Assembly: GCF_003477885.1 (NCBI RefSeq)
Contig: NZ_QUEE01000016.1
Span: 45,770-109,769 of the forward strand
Length of the DNA stretch: 64,000 nucleotides
From: Lachnotalea sp. AF33-28
GTDB taxonomy: Bacteria; Bacillota; Clostridia; Lachnospirales; Lachnospiraceae
Direction: 5' to 3'
The notes beneath the pieces are model-generated. The model saw only the letters and a list, made by a program, of their open reading frames with translations. It searched no databases and was not told the origin of the DNA. Below are positions 41,661 through 50,565 of this stretch, piece by piece. Each line of letters opens with the position of its first letter. Position 1 is the first letter of the stretch. The translations under genes were made by a program, and so were the position numbers.

Positions 41661-42950
41661 ATGGAAAACTATTTCAAACCGGAGACAATCTGCATACAGG
41701 GCGGTTATGAGCCCAAAAAGGGAGAGCCCCGTATACTGCCGATTTATCAGAGCACGACATTCCGTTATGAGAACAGCGATGAAATGGGCAAACTGTTTGA
41801 TCTGGAAGCGGAAGGATACTTTTATTCCAGACTGCAGAATCCCACCTGTGATATGGTGGCGAAGAAGATCTGCCAGCTGGAAGGCGGCACAGCGGCGCTT
41901 TTGACCGCGTCCGGCCAGGCCGCCAACTTTTATGCGGTATTTAATATCGCATCTGCCGGCGACCATATCGTAAGCTCCGCCACATTGTATGGAGGAACCT
42001 CCAACCTGTTTACGGTCACGATGAAAAAGATGGGCATCGAGTTCACGCTGGTGGATCCGGATGCGCCTGAGGAAGAGATCGAAAAGGCATTCCGTCCCAA
42101 CACTAAGGCGGTGTTTGGAGAGACCATCTCCAACCCGTCCCTGGTGGTGCTGGACATTGAAAAATTTGCCCGCCTGGCCCACAGACACGGTGTGCCTCTG
42201 ATTGTGGACAATACCTTTGCGACGCCGATTAACTGCCGTCCCTTTGAATGGGGCGCCGATATTGTGACGCATTCCACCACCAAATATATGGACGGCCATG
42301 CGATGACCGTAGGCGGATGCATCGTGGACAGCGGTAATTTTGACTGGATGGCCCATGCGGATAAATTCCCGGGCTTAACTACTCCGGATGACTCCTATCA
42401 CGGCCTGGTATATGCCGAGGAGTTCGGCAAGACGGCATATGTGCAGAAGGCCGTGGCGCAGATCATGCGCGATCTGGGCTCCTGTCAGTCCCCGCAGAAC
42501 GCGTTTCTGCTGAATATGGGGCTGGAGACACTGCATCTTCGCATGGAACGCCATTGCTCCAACGCATTGGCGGTTGCCAGATATCTGAAATCCAATGAAA
42601 ATGTAGCGTGGGTGGAATATCCGGATCTGGAAGGTGACAAATATAATGGGCTTGCCAAAAAGTATATGCCCAAGGGCACCTGCGGTGTGGTAGCATTCGG
42701 CTTAAAGGGCGGAAGAGAAACCAGCATCCGCTTCATAGATAATCTGAAGCTGGCTGCGATAGTGACCCATGTGGCCGACTCCAGGACTTCGGTGCTGCAT
42801 CCTGCCAGCCATACCCACAGGCAGCTCTGCGAGGAACAGCTGATCGAGGCCGGCGTAAAGCCGGATCTGATCCGTTTTTCCGTCGGCACGGAAAATGAAG
42901 AGGATATCATCGCGGATATCGAACAGGCGATAGCGGCAGCGGTGAGATGA
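41661..42950 (+). CDS. metY: O-acetylhomoserine sulfhydrylase (MetY)
   Basis: A 429-residue PLP enzyme of the Cys/Met metabolism family. It condenses O-acetylhomoserine with sulfide (or methanethiol) to homocysteine (or methionine). Length above 420 residues and ETISNPSLVVLDIEKFARLAH distinguish it from cystathionine gamma-synthase. The PLP lysine is in HSTTKYMDGH; other signatures are IVDNTFATP and SRLQNPT. GAGGAGG precedes the ATG. It is monocistronic with its own promoter and terminator. Confidence 0.93.
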   Translation: MENYFKPETICIQGGYEPKKGEPRILPIYQSTTFRYENSDEMGKLFDLEAEGYFYSRLQNPTCDMVAKKICQLEGGTAALLTASGQAANFYAVFNIASAGDHIVSSATLYGGTSNLFTVTMKKMGIEFTLVDPDAPEEEIEKAFRPNTKAVFGETISNPSLVVLDIEKFARLAHRHGVPLIVDNTFATPINCRPFEWGADIVTHSTTKYMDGHAMTVGGCIVDSGNFDWMAHADKFPGLTTPDDSYHGLVYAEEFGKTAYVQKAVAQIMRDLGSCQSPQNAFLLNMGLETLHLRMERHCSNALAVARYLKSNENVAWVEYPDLEGDKYNGLAKKYMPKGTCGVVAFGLKGGRETSIRFIDNLKLAAIVTHVADSRTSVLHPASHTHRQLCEEQLIEAGVKPDLIRFSVGTENEEDIIADIEQAIAAAVR

Positions 42951-43010
42951 GCCGTCTGGGACCGTACCCCGCCATGCCACGCGAGGGAAGTGTGCGGTAA
43001 CTGTGATTAA
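42950..43010. repeat. Dispersed intergenic repeat, family A (degenerate copy)
   Basis: GACCGTACCCCGCCATGCCA, then CGCGAGGGAAGTGTGCGGTA and ACTGTGATTAA, reproduce the 3' half of the long family A form. It starts at the metY stop codon. Confidence 0.5.
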
Positions 43011-43025
43011 TAAAGAGCTATGATA

Positions 43026-43071
43026 TAAAAAAGCGTCAGCGGCTGAAAAAAATCCGCTTGACGCTTTTTTA
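43026..43071 (+). terminator. Rho-independent terminator after metY
   Basis: AAAAAAGCGTCAGCGG pairs with CCGCTTGACGCTTTTTT, followed by further T residues. Confidence 0.9.
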
Positions 43072-43096
43072 TGGAGGGAATCTTTTAAAAAAGGTA

Positions 43097-43128
43097 TTGA
43101 CAATACTTAGTAGTTAATATATACTAAG
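43097..43128 (+). promoter_or_regulatory. nrtR promoter with overlapping inverted-repeat operator
   Basis: -35 TTGACA (43097-43102), 17-bp spacer, -10 TATACT (43120-43125). The inverted repeat CTTAGTA-N9-TACTAAG (43106-43112 and 43122-43128) lies across the spacer and -10. That is the position and symmetry expected for an autoregulated NrtR site. A second hairpin, AGTAGC/GCTACT, follows at 43137-43154. Confidence 0.75.
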
Positions 43129-43172
43129 CACAAGAAAGTAGCAAACTGCTACTAAGATAGGAGCTGATGAGG

Positions 43173-44054
43173 ATGGAAAGCAACCTGCCAAGAAACCGGA
43201 AAGGTCAGACCGAAGAAGAATTTCTGGCCGCTTATCATCCCGGCAACTATGAGCGCCCCTCGGTAACGGCGGATATCCTGCTATTCACCGTTGATGATAT
43301 GAAAGATGGGACAGCGCTGGTTCCGGATAAGGAATTAAAGCTGCTGCTGGTAAAGCGCAGGGATCACCCATTCATATACCGCTGGGCCATACCGGGAGGT
43401 TTTGTGGATATCAGTGAATCCATTGAGGAGGCCGCATACCGGGAGCTTAAGGAAGAAACCAATGTGGAGAATGTTTATGTTGAGCAGCTTTTCACATGGG
43501 GGGACGTGGACCGGGACCCGCGCATGCGTGTGATCTCCGTTTCCTATATGGCGCTGATCCCTAAGAATTCGGTTCACCCCAGGGCTGGGGATGATGCTGC
43601 CGAAACTGCGTGGTTCACCGTGCGCAAGAATAAGCTGATGGACTTAAGTGAAACGAAGTCGGCATGGATGCTCTCACTGGAGAGCGAGGATAAGCAGGTT
43701 AAAATCGCCTACCATGTGACACAGGAAGGAAACGAGGTAACGCTGACTCCCTTTGATGGCTGCGAGGAGGGGCTGGCATTTGATCACGCTAAAATCGTCA
43801 ATCTGGCTCTTGACCGGATACGCAACAAGGTCGAGTATACTACCATTGCCTTCCATCTGATACCGGAGAAGTTTACGCTGACGCAGCTGCAGAAGGTATA
43901 TGAAACACTGTTGGGAAAGACGCTTTATAAAGCCAACTTCCGTAAGAAAATCGCCCCGATGGTTTTAAAAACAGAGGAGTATATGGATGAGGCCAGGCAC
44001 CGGCCCAGCCAGTATTACCGGTTTAATCCGGGATATAAGGAAACGTATTACTGA
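43173..44054 (+). CDS. nrtR: NrtR-type Nudix transcriptional regulator of NAD metabolism
   Basis: A 293-residue protein with a Nudix domain followed by a C-terminal winged helix. The Nudix box GFVDISE-(7)-RELKEETNV is almost complete, with Asn replacing the last Gly. NrtR proteins sense ADP-ribose or NAD intermediates and repress NAD biosynthesis or salvage genes. The winged-helix end contains FTLTQLQKVYETLLGKTLYKANFRKKI. AGGAG sits 9 nt before the ATG at 43173, which is why this start was chosen over 43167. pncA and pncB follow downstream, consistent with a salvage regulon. Confidence 0.85.
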   Translation: MESNLPRNRKGQTEEEFLAAYHPGNYERPSVTADILLFTVDDMKDGTALVPDKELKLLLVKRRDHPFIYRWAIPGGFVDISESIEEAAYRELKEETNVENVYVEQLFTWGDVDRDPRMRVISVSYMALIPKNSVHPRAGDDAAETAWFTVRKNKLMDLSETKSAWMLSLESEDKQVKIAYHVTQEGNEVTLTPFDGCEEGLAFDHAKIVNLALDRIRNKVEYTTIAFHLIPEKFTLTQLQKVYETLLGKTLYKANFRKKIAPMVLKTEEYMDEARHRPSQYYRFNPGYKETYY

Positions 44055-44109
44055 TCCCCGCCAAAACGGCGGACAACAAAATAAAGAAACATAGCGAGGA
44101 GGAATTTCT

Positions 44110-44637
44110 GTGAACAGGCGACTGATCGTAATTGATATGCAGAATGACTTTGTGAGCGGAAGTCTTGGCAGTGAAGCTGCGGTGGATATTCTGCCAAAGG
44201 TGGAGAAGAGAGTCGAAAGCTTTGACGGTGAGGTATTGTTTACCAAGGATACCCATGATGCGGATTATCTGAATACACAGGAGGGAAAAAAGCTTCCGGT
44301 GGCGCACTGCATCCGTGGCAGCGAAGGCTGGATGTTAGCGGGAAAGCTGGAAGAGCTTGCAGAAAAAAACGGCGCGGCCGTTTGTGAAAAGGAAACTTTT
44401 GGAAGCCTGAAGCTGGGGGAGCGCCTGATGGAAGAAAACCGCAAAGAGCCGATCGACAGCATTGAGCTCATGGGCGTATGCACAGATATCTGTGTGATAT
44501 CCAATGCACTGATATTAAAGGCTTGTCTGCCGGAGACAGAGATTATTGTGAACGCGTCCTGCTGTGCCGGCGTGACCGCAAAAAGCCATGAAAATGCGCT
44601 GGATGCCATGAGGGCATGCCAGGTCACTGTGGTCTGA
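44110..44637 (+). CDS. pncA: Nicotinamidase (isochorismatase family)
   Basis: A 175-residue cysteine hydrolase that deamidates nicotinamide to nicotinate. The triad is visible as the Asp in VIDMQNDFV, the Lys of LFTKDTHDADYL (which also provides metal ligands), and Cys128 in VCTDICV. It begins with GTG at 44110; GAGGAGGAA lies just upstream and no better ATG exists. The gene lies between nrtR and pncB, so its product feeds the next enzyme. The C-terminal ENALDAMRACQVTV is typical of the family. Confidence 0.87.
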   Translation: MNRRLIVIDMQNDFVSGSLGSEAAVDILPKVEKRVESFDGEVLFTKDTHDADYLNTQEGKKLPVAHCIRGSEGWMLAGKLEELAEKNGAAVCEKETFGSLKLGERLMEENRKEPIDSIELMGVCTDICVISNALILKACLPETEIIVNASCCAGVTAKSHENALDAMRACQVTVV

Positions 44638-44756
44638 ACCGACGGCAAAACGGATGCCGGATGTTGGAAAATGCATCCTGGACGGTTGTGAAAGGTTGAA
44701 TAAAATATGCGTGTTCAACCGGTATAGATGAGCGCGTCGCAGCGCGCGGACAGGTA

Positions 44757-46205
44757 ATGAAAATGGAAGAGAACAGAAATCTGACAATGCTGATGGACTT
44801 TTATGAACTGACGATGGCCAATGGCTATTACGTGAAAGGACTTAAGGATGTCAATGTGGTGTTTGATATGTTTTACCGCAAGAATCCGGATGACGGGGGA
44901 TATGTGATCTGCGCAGGTCTCGAACAGGTGGTCCGTTATATTGAAAATATGCATTTTACAAAAGGCGATATCGAATACCTGCGCGGCAGAAACATGTTTG
45001 ACGAGGGCTTTTTGAAATATCTGGAGGACTTTAAGTTTAAGGGAACCATCGAAGCCGTTGCGGAGGGGACGATCGTGTATCCTGGAACACCTCTTTTAAC
45101 AGTGACCGCGCCTTTGATCGATGCGCAGATGATTGAGACCATGATCCTTCTCACAATCAATCATGAGTCACTGATTGCAACGAAAACGAACCGTATCTGC
45201 CGTGCTGCGGCCGGAGCCGCCATTATGGAATTCGGAGCGCGCAGGGCTCAGGGACCGGATGCCGCCGTATACGGCGCGCGGGCCGCATATATCGGAGGAG
45301 CCGGTGCGACGGCGACCACCATTGCCGATGAGATGTTCGGAATTCCTGCGGTGGGCACGATGGCGCATTCCTGGGTACAGTTTTTCCCCACGGAATATGA
45401 AGCCTTCAAGGCTTATGCTGAGGTATATCCGGATTCCTGCACGCTGTTAATCGATACCTACGATATAATGGACGGCGTGGAAAATGCCATACGCGTGGCG
45501 AAGGATGTGCTGGAGCCCATGGGCAAACGCTTGAAAGGCGTGCGGATTGACAGCGGAGACCTGGCGTATTTTTCCAAGAAGGTCCGGGCGGCGCTGGATA
45601 AAGCGGGGCTGAAGGACTGCAGCGTCGTAGTCTCTAATAGCGTGGATGAATATCTCATCCATTCGCTGAATACGCAGAAAGCCAGAATCGACTCTTATGG
45701 GGTGGGTGAGCGGCTGATCACAGCCAAATCGGATCCGGTATTCGGCGGAGTATATAAGCTGGCGGCCATTCAGAAGGCGGACGGGACTTATGAACCTAAG
45801 ATCAAGATATCTGAAAATGTGGAGAAGATCACGAACCCCGGCAAAAAAGCTCTATGGAGACTTTACGATCCTGAGACCGGATATGGCGTGGCGGATCTGA
45901 TCACGCTCTATGATGAAGAAGTGAATGAGGAGGAACCGTTTCCGTTTGTAGATCCGATGAAGCCATGGAAGAAGATGGCCTTTCACCACATGAGGGCGGA
46001 ACGGCTGCATAAGACTATTTTTAAGGATGGTGAGCTGGTATATGAGCTGCCTTCGCTCAACGAAATCAGAGACTATGTAAAAGCACAGATGGATACCACG
46101 GTATGGGAAGAGGAAACGCGTTTCGAAAATCCTCATATCCATTATGTGGATCTTTCTAAGAAGCTCTATGAATTAAAAGAGGAACTTTTAAACCAGAAGC
46201 ACTGA
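44757..46205 (+). CDS. pncB: Nicotinate phosphoribosyltransferase
   Basis: A 482-residue enzyme that converts nicotinate and PRPP to nicotinate mononucleotide in the NAD salvage pathway. Conserved parts are MDFYELTMANGY, EFGARRAQGPDAA, GTMAHSWVQFF, RIDSGDLAYFSKKVR and YGVGERLITAKSDPVFGGVYKL. The ATG at 44757 has a second in-frame ATG two codons later, and the ribosome binding site is weak for either. Together with pncA and nrtR it makes a complete nicotinamide-to-NaMN route. def follows 42 bp later. Confidence 0.93.
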   Translation: MKMEENRNLTMLMDFYELTMANGYYVKGLKDVNVVFDMFYRKNPDDGGYVICAGLEQVVRYIENMHFTKGDIEYLRGRNMFDEGFLKYLEDFKFKGTIEAVAEGTIVYPGTPLLTVTAPLIDAQMIETMILLTINHESLIATKTNRICRAAAGAAIMEFGARRAQGPDAAVYGARAAYIGGAGATATTIADEMFGIPAVGTMAHSWVQFFPTEYEAFKAYAEVYPDSCTLLIDTYDIMDGVENAIRVAKDVLEPMGKRLKGVRIDSGDLAYFSKKVRAALDKAGLKDCSVVVSNSVDEYLIHSLNTQKARIDSYGVGERLITAKSDPVFGGVYKLAAIQKADGTYEPKIKISENVEKITNPGKKALWRLYDPETGYGVADLITLYDEEVNEEEPFPFVDPMKPWKKMAFHHMRAERLHKTIFKDGELVYELPSLNEIRDYVKAQMDTTVWEEETRFENPHIHYVDLSKKLYELKEELLNQKH

Positions 46206-46247
46206 AGGTTTCCCAGAATTATACTTGCTGAAACGTTAGGAGAAACA

Positions 46248-46709
46248 ATGGCACTTAGACAGTTAAGGTATAATGACGACCCGATATTAAGAAAGAGAAG
46301 CAAGGAAGTACCTGTGGTGGACGATAAGATACGCAGCCTTTTGGAAGATATGGCGGATACGATGTATCATACGGAAAATGGAGCGGGGCTTTCCGCATGC
46401 CAGGTGGGAATACTCAAAAGACTGGTGGTGATCGATATGGGAACCGGGCTTTATAAGCTTGTAAACCCTGTAATCGTTCAAACCTGGGGACAGCAGGAAT
46501 GCGTGGAGGGCTGCCTAAGCTTCCCAAACCGTTACGGAAAAACACGCAGGCCCCAAAAAGTGACCATAAAGGCTTTGGATGAAGAGGGGAATGAGATGGA
46601 GCTGACCGGCGAGGATGATATGGCGAAATGTATCTGCCACGAGCTCGATCATCTGGACGGCGTAGTATTTTTGGATAAGGTTTATGAATTTCTGGAGATT
46701 ACAGATTGA
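46248..46709 (+). CDS. def: Peptide deformylase
   Basis: A 153-residue metalloenzyme that removes the N-formyl group from new proteins. All three motifs are present: GAGLSACQVG (motif 1), EGCLSFP with the metal Cys (motif 2) and HELDHLDG with the metal His pair (motif 3). The start follows TTAGGAGAAAC. It is the last gene in this stretch before an intergenic promoter and may be read from pncB. Confidence 0.95.
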   Translation: MALRQLRYNDDPILRKRSKEVPVVDDKIRSLLEDMADTMYHTENGAGLSACQVGILKRLVVIDMGTGLYKLVNPVIVQTWGQQECVEGCLSFPNRYGKTRRPQKVTIKALDEEGNEMELTGEDDMAKCICHELDHLDGVVFLDKVYEFLEITD

Positions 46710-46732
46710 GCGTTAAGATTTCTTAATATCGC

Positions 46733-46830
46733 TTCAAATCCGTGGCGCGCTCTGTTATAATTAATATGGATAGTGCGCCGGAAAGGCCGGATCGTGGGAC
46801 AGTCATCTGCCCTGACCCTCCGGCCTTTCT
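46733..46830 (+). promoter_or_regulatory. Promoter and hairpin leader of the DUF1538/PII-like operon
   Basis: -35 TTCAAA (46733-46738), 17-bp spacer, -10 TATAAT (46756-46761). The leader then has GGAAAGGCCGG (46780-46790) pairing with CCGGCCTTTC (46820-46829). The hairpin is followed by TGATTT and could be a weak attenuator. Confidence 0.55.
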
Positions 46831-46876
46831 GATTTCCGGACGCATATGAATATATTAAGAAAGAAGAGGTGGTGCA

Positions 46877-48391
46877 ATGGCTCCTGCATTAAAGAACAAG
46901 ATCATGGAATCCCTCTCCTCGGTGCTTCCGATCACCGCGATCGTCGTGCTGTTAAGCTTTACTGTGGCCCCGATGCCCATTGGAACGCTGATGCTGTTTT
47001 TAACAGGTGCGTTTCTGCTGATCGTGGGGATGGGATTCTTCTCATTGGGAGTGGACATGGCCATGCTTCCCCTGGGAGAGGGAATCGGTGTGGCAATGAC
47101 CAAAACCAAAAAGATCGTAAGCGCTACGGCGCTGTGCCTGCTGATCGGCATTGTGATCACGGTAGCGGAGCCCGATCTTCAGGTCCTGGCGACTCAGGTG
47201 CCGGTGCCCAATCAGGTTCTGGTACTTACAGTGGCCTGTGGTGTCGGTATATTTCTGGTGGTGGCGATGCTGCGCATCATATTTCATATCCCGCTCACCT
47301 GTCTGCTGATCGGATTTTATGGACTGGTATTCCTGCTGGCCGCTTTTGCGCCAAAGGATTTTATCGCCGTCGCCTTTGATTCCGGCGGGGTGACCACCGG
47401 TCCTATTACAGTTCCATTTATCATGGCTCTCGGCATCGGTATGGCGAGGCTTAGGGGAGATAAGTCCTCACATGAAGACAGTTTCGGTCTGATTGCCTTA
47501 TGCAGTATAGGACCCATCCTTTCGGTAATCCTGTTAAGTATCTTTTATCATCTTTCACAGGCTTCTTACACTCCGGTAACGATACCGGAAATAGCTGTTT
47601 CCAGCGAAGTCCCGTCACAGTTTGCCGCAGGACTGCCTGTCTATCTCAAAGAGGTAACGGTTGCTCTGTTGCCAATCCTTTTGCTGTTTTTAATTTTTCA
47701 ATTGATTTCCCGCCGGTTTCATGGCAGCGGGCTGCTTCGTGTGGCTGTGGGCATGGGGTATACGTTTATCGGTCTGGTTACGTTTCTTACCGGAGTAAAT
47801 ATCGGATTTATGCCTGCGGGAAGTTATCTGGGCAGAGCCCTGGCGGGATCTTCCAGCCAGTGGCTGATGATTCCGCTGGGCATGGTGATCGGATTTTTTA
47901 TCGTAACCGCTGAACCTGCGGTGCATGTTCTGGCAAAGCAGGTGGAAGAGGTCTCCAACGGTTCCATATCCTCCAAATCGCTGTATTCGGCTCTGTCCGT
48001 GGGCGTTGCTTGTTCGGTAGGCATTGCCATGCTTCGGGTGCTCACAGGGATTTCAATTTTCTGGTTTCTGATCCCGGGCTATCTGCTGGCACTGGCGCTT
48101 TCTTTTGCTGTCCCCCATATTTATACTGCGATTGCATTTGACTCCGGCGGAGTGGCAAGCGGACCGATGACCGCCACATTTCTGCTCCCGTTTGCGATGG
48201 GCGCCTGTGAGGGGCTGGGAGGGAACATGCTGACCGATGCCTTCGGCATAGTGGCTATGGTGGCAATGACACCTTTAATCGCGATTCAGGTCCTAAGCTT
48301 TATTTCACAGTTAAGGACAAAGACCCAGGCCGACGGCAGAACGGCGCCGGATTGGGAAAACCTGGCCGATACGATCGTATATTACGAATGA
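46877..48391 (+). CDS. DUF1538 membrane protein (two repeats)
   Basis: A 504-residue polytopic membrane protein with two homologous halves. The signature is repeated: AFDSGGVTTGPITVPFIMALG in the first half and AFDSGGVASGPMTATFLLPFA in the second. AEPDLQVLATQVP and AEPAVHVLAKQVE are a second repeated pair. This is the DUF1538 family, with transporter-like architecture but no known substrate. AGAGGTGG precedes the ATG. The following gene encodes a PII-like protein, an arrangement reminiscent of AmtB-GlnK, so the pair may be a transporter and its regulator. Confidence 0.82.
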   Translation: MAPALKNKIMESLSSVLPITAIVVLLSFTVAPMPIGTLMLFLTGAFLLIVGMGFFSLGVDMAMLPLGEGIGVAMTKTKKIVSATALCLLIGIVITVAEPDLQVLATQVPVPNQVLVLTVACGVGIFLVVAMLRIIFHIPLTCLLIGFYGLVFLLAAFAPKDFIAVAFDSGGVTTGPITVPFIMALGIGMARLRGDKSSHEDSFGLIALCSIGPILSVILLSIFYHLSQASYTPVTIPEIAVSSEVPSQFAAGLPVYLKEVTVALLPILLLFLIFQLISRRFHGSGLLRVAVGMGYTFIGLVTFLTGVNIGFMPAGSYLGRALAGSSSQWLMIPLGMVIGFFIVTAEPAVHVLAKQVEEVSNGSISSKSLYSALSVGVACSVGIAMLRVLTGISIFWFLIPGYLLALALSFAVPHIYTAIAFDSGGVASGPMTATFLLPFAMGACEGLGGNMLTDAFGIVAMVAMTPLIAIQVLSFISQLRTKTQADGRTAPDWENLADTIVYYE

Positions 48392-48418
48392 ACGGCCGGA
48401 GAATAGGAAGGTGATAGT

Positions 48419-49099
48419 ATGAGCGATGCTGCGGAAAGAATCAAATGTATGGTTTCTATTGTGGATAGGGGAAGCGGCATTATCATTAAAGATATGTGTG
48501 AGAAAAACAATATCAGATTCTGCTATATCTGTTTTGGAAAAGGAACCGCGAGTTCGGAGCTCCTTGATATGCTCGGCATCGGCAGCAGTGAAAAGGATGT
48601 GGTGTTAAGTCTGGTACCCGAAGGCAGAATACCGCTGGTCCTTTCATCGGTCAGCCGGCGCATGAATATGAGAAATCCCGGCAGAGGGATCGCTTTTGCG
48701 GTTTCCTTATCCGGAATCAATGCGCTGGCAGCCCGGCTGGTAACGGAGAACGGCGCAGAAAAGCCAGAATACGAGGCTTTAAGAAAGGTGGATGATTTTG
48801 TGAAATTCAGTTTAGTGCTCGCGGTCTATAACGCAGGATACTCGGAGGATATCATGGAAGCGGCAAAGCAGGCCGGCGCCACGGGAGGAACAATTTTAAA
48901 TGCCAGAGGAGTTTCAAAGGAGAAGAACGAAACCTTTTTCGGATTCCCTCTGCAGGAAGAAAAAGAGATCGTGGCAATTTTGACTCCGGAAGACCAGAAA
49001 AAAGAGATTATGGAAAATATAAACCGCAAATGCGGTTTAAAAAGCGCTGCACAGGCAGTGGTTCTGTCCATGCCGGTAGAGGATGTAGCGGGGCTGTAG
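48419..49099 (+). CDS. PII-like regulatory protein (tandem domains)
   Basis: A 226-residue soluble protein with two PII-like ferredoxin-fold domains. The second is clear: VKFSLVLAVYNAGYSEDIMEAAKQAGATGGTILNARGV, with the GGTILNARG segment of PII/PII-like proteins, followed by KEIVAILTPEDQKKEIMENI. The first (residues 1-100) is more diverged. PII proteins bind nucleotides or 2-oxoglutarate and gate a partner membrane protein. Here the likely partner is the DUF1538 protein 27 bp upstream. GGAAGG precedes the ATG. Confidence 0.75.
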   Translation: MSDAAERIKCMVSIVDRGSGIIIKDMCEKNNIRFCYICFGKGTASSELLDMLGIGSSEKDVVLSLVPEGRIPLVLSSVSRRMNMRNPGRGIAFAVSLSGINALAARLVTENGAEKPEYEALRKVDDFVKFSLVLAVYNAGYSEDIMEAAKQAGATGGTILNARGVSKEKNETFFGFPLQEEKEIVAILTPEDQKKEIMENINRKCGLKSAAQAVVLSMPVEDVAGL

Positions 49100-49152
49100 A
49101 TAATTCCCACATCCCGGACTTGGGGAAAATGCTGTTATTTTTTACAGAGTGG

Positions 49153-49161
49153 TGGTATAAT
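49153..49161 (+). promoter_or_regulatory. Extended -10 promoter of the diguanylate cyclase gene
   Basis: TGGTATAAT gives an extended -10 (TATAAT at 49156-49161). It is also the left arm of the inverted repeat GGTATAAT / ATTATACC (49154-49179), which may be an operator. Confidence 0.45.
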
Positions 49162-49232
49162 GTCGTATGATATTATACCGGTGCGGATTTTGTCTGCGCC
49201 AGAACACAAGTACTGTGGATAGGAGCTATAAC

Positions 49233-50432
49233 GTGACCGATCGAATTAGAAAAGCAATACAGGACCTTAAGACGCCCCCGTTCGGGAAGGAAATGCAGCA
49301 CAGTTTTCTGTGTGAAAGAATACGGTCCCTGTCGGATGTTTGGATTCTGCTGCTGGCCTTCATAGTTTGCAGCCAGATGTTTAATATGGTTATGATGGCC
49401 TGGGTACGGGAAGGCGGTCTGGCAGTTTATTCGCACAAAGTCTATTTTGGTCTCTATATTGTCCTATGCATCGCTGCCCTTTCCAGCATGGTCCTGCTGT
49501 TGGTCTGGAAACGGAATGTCCAGGCAAATGCAAAGCGGATACAGACTGCGTTGTTTATATTCGGCCTTATTGCGAGCTTATGGAGCGTCGCAGTCACCCT
49601 CTATGACCAGCGGGTTACGGAGAACGTTACCGTATATACATATATGGTTTTAACTATCTCCATACTGGCATTTTTAAAGCCCTGGCAGGCCCTTGCGATT
49701 TTTGGAGGCAGCCAGCTGCTACTTGTGGTATTGTTTCCAACCTTTCAGCCTGTGCCGACGAATAATATGGGAAATATCATGAATACCACTTTTTGTGCGA
49801 TTATGTCTGTCATAATCGCCTGTTCCAGATATCTGACCGCTGTCAGGGAGTACTGGTCCAGGGATATTATTAAACGGCAGACAGAGGAAATACAGAGGAT
49901 TAATGCTGGCCTGAATGTGCAGGTGATTACAGATGAGCTGACCGGACTTTACAACCGGAGGTTTCTGGATGAGAGACTGCCCAGTCTGTGGGAAAGCTAT
50001 GCGGGCAACAATGTGCGGGCGGCGGTTATGATGCTGGATATAGATGATTTTAAGCGTTTTAATGACCGTTATGGCCATCAGGCCGGAGATCGGTGTATTC
50101 AGCAGATTTCGGATCTGATCAAAAAATATTTCAGTGAAAGCACCAGCACTGTCATACGGTACGGCGGCGAAGAATTTTTGGTGATTGATGCTGCCAACAG
50201 CGTGGATGAGCACATCCGGACCAATGCTGACGGGTTGCGCAGGGCGGTGGAACAGCTTCATATCGAAAATACTGCTGTGGGCAGATATGTGACGATCAGT
50301 GCCGGCGTCTGCATTGGAAATGTAATGTCAGGAGATATCATCGATTTTATTGCGGCCGCCGATGAGGCGCTGTACACGGCAAAAAAGTCCGGAAAAAACC
50401 GGATAGAGATTTCAGAACAGGGCACCCGTTGA
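49233..50432 (+). CDS. Membrane-bound GGDEF diguanylate cyclase
   Basis: A 399-residue protein. Residues about 35-205 hold six membrane helices, a likely sensor region. A short linker and the GGDEF domain follow, starting DELTGLYNRRFLDERL and containing the active-site RYGGEEF. It would make cyclic di-GMP from two GTP. The start GTG at 49233 was chosen because AGGAG lies 7 nt before it; the frame is open for 22 more codons upstream, but those overlap the promoter. No other c-di-GMP gene is adjacent. Confidence 0.87.
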   Translation: MTDRIRKAIQDLKTPPFGKEMQHSFLCERIRSLSDVWILLLAFIVCSQMFNMVMMAWVREGGLAVYSHKVYFGLYIVLCIAALSSMVLLLVWKRNVQANAKRIQTALFIFGLIASLWSVAVTLYDQRVTENVTVYTYMVLTISILAFLKPWQALAIFGGSQLLLVVLFPTFQPVPTNNMGNIMNTTFCAIMSVIIACSRYLTAVREYWSRDIIKRQTEEIQRINAGLNVQVITDELTGLYNRRFLDERLPSLWESYAGNNVRAAVMMLDIDDFKRFNDRYGHQAGDRCIQQISDLIKKYFSESTSTVIRYGGEEFLVIDAANSVDEHIRTNADGLRRAVEQLHIENTAVGRYVTISAGVCIGNVMSGDIIDFIAAADEALYTAKKSGKNRIEISEQGTR

Positions 50433-50442
50433 ACGGGTGCCC
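50420..50442 (+). terminator. Terminator-like hairpin at the end of the cyclase gene
   Basis: GGGCACCCGTT-G-AACGGGTGCCC overlaps the stop codon. There is no proper T-run afterwards (TATAGTTT), so termination strength is uncertain. Confidence 0.45.
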
Positions 50443-50457
50443 TATAGTTTGCAGCGT

Positions 50458-50560
50458 TAGAACCGCTGCACGCTTCACGGAGCGAGAGCGTGTCCCAGTG
50501 AAGATCATACACCGCTTTGACATGCGCGGGAAGTTTACAGCAACTGTGAATAGCAACTAT
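50458..50560. repeat. Dispersed intergenic repeat, family A (copy 7, long form)
   Basis: AACCGCTGCACGCTTCACGG, AGCGAGAGCGTGTCCCAGTG, then ATGCGCGGGAAGTTTACAGC and AACTGTGAATAGCAAC. The modules and order match 41450-41552 and 8311-8395. Confidence 0.7.
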
Positions 50561-50565
50561 CCAAT

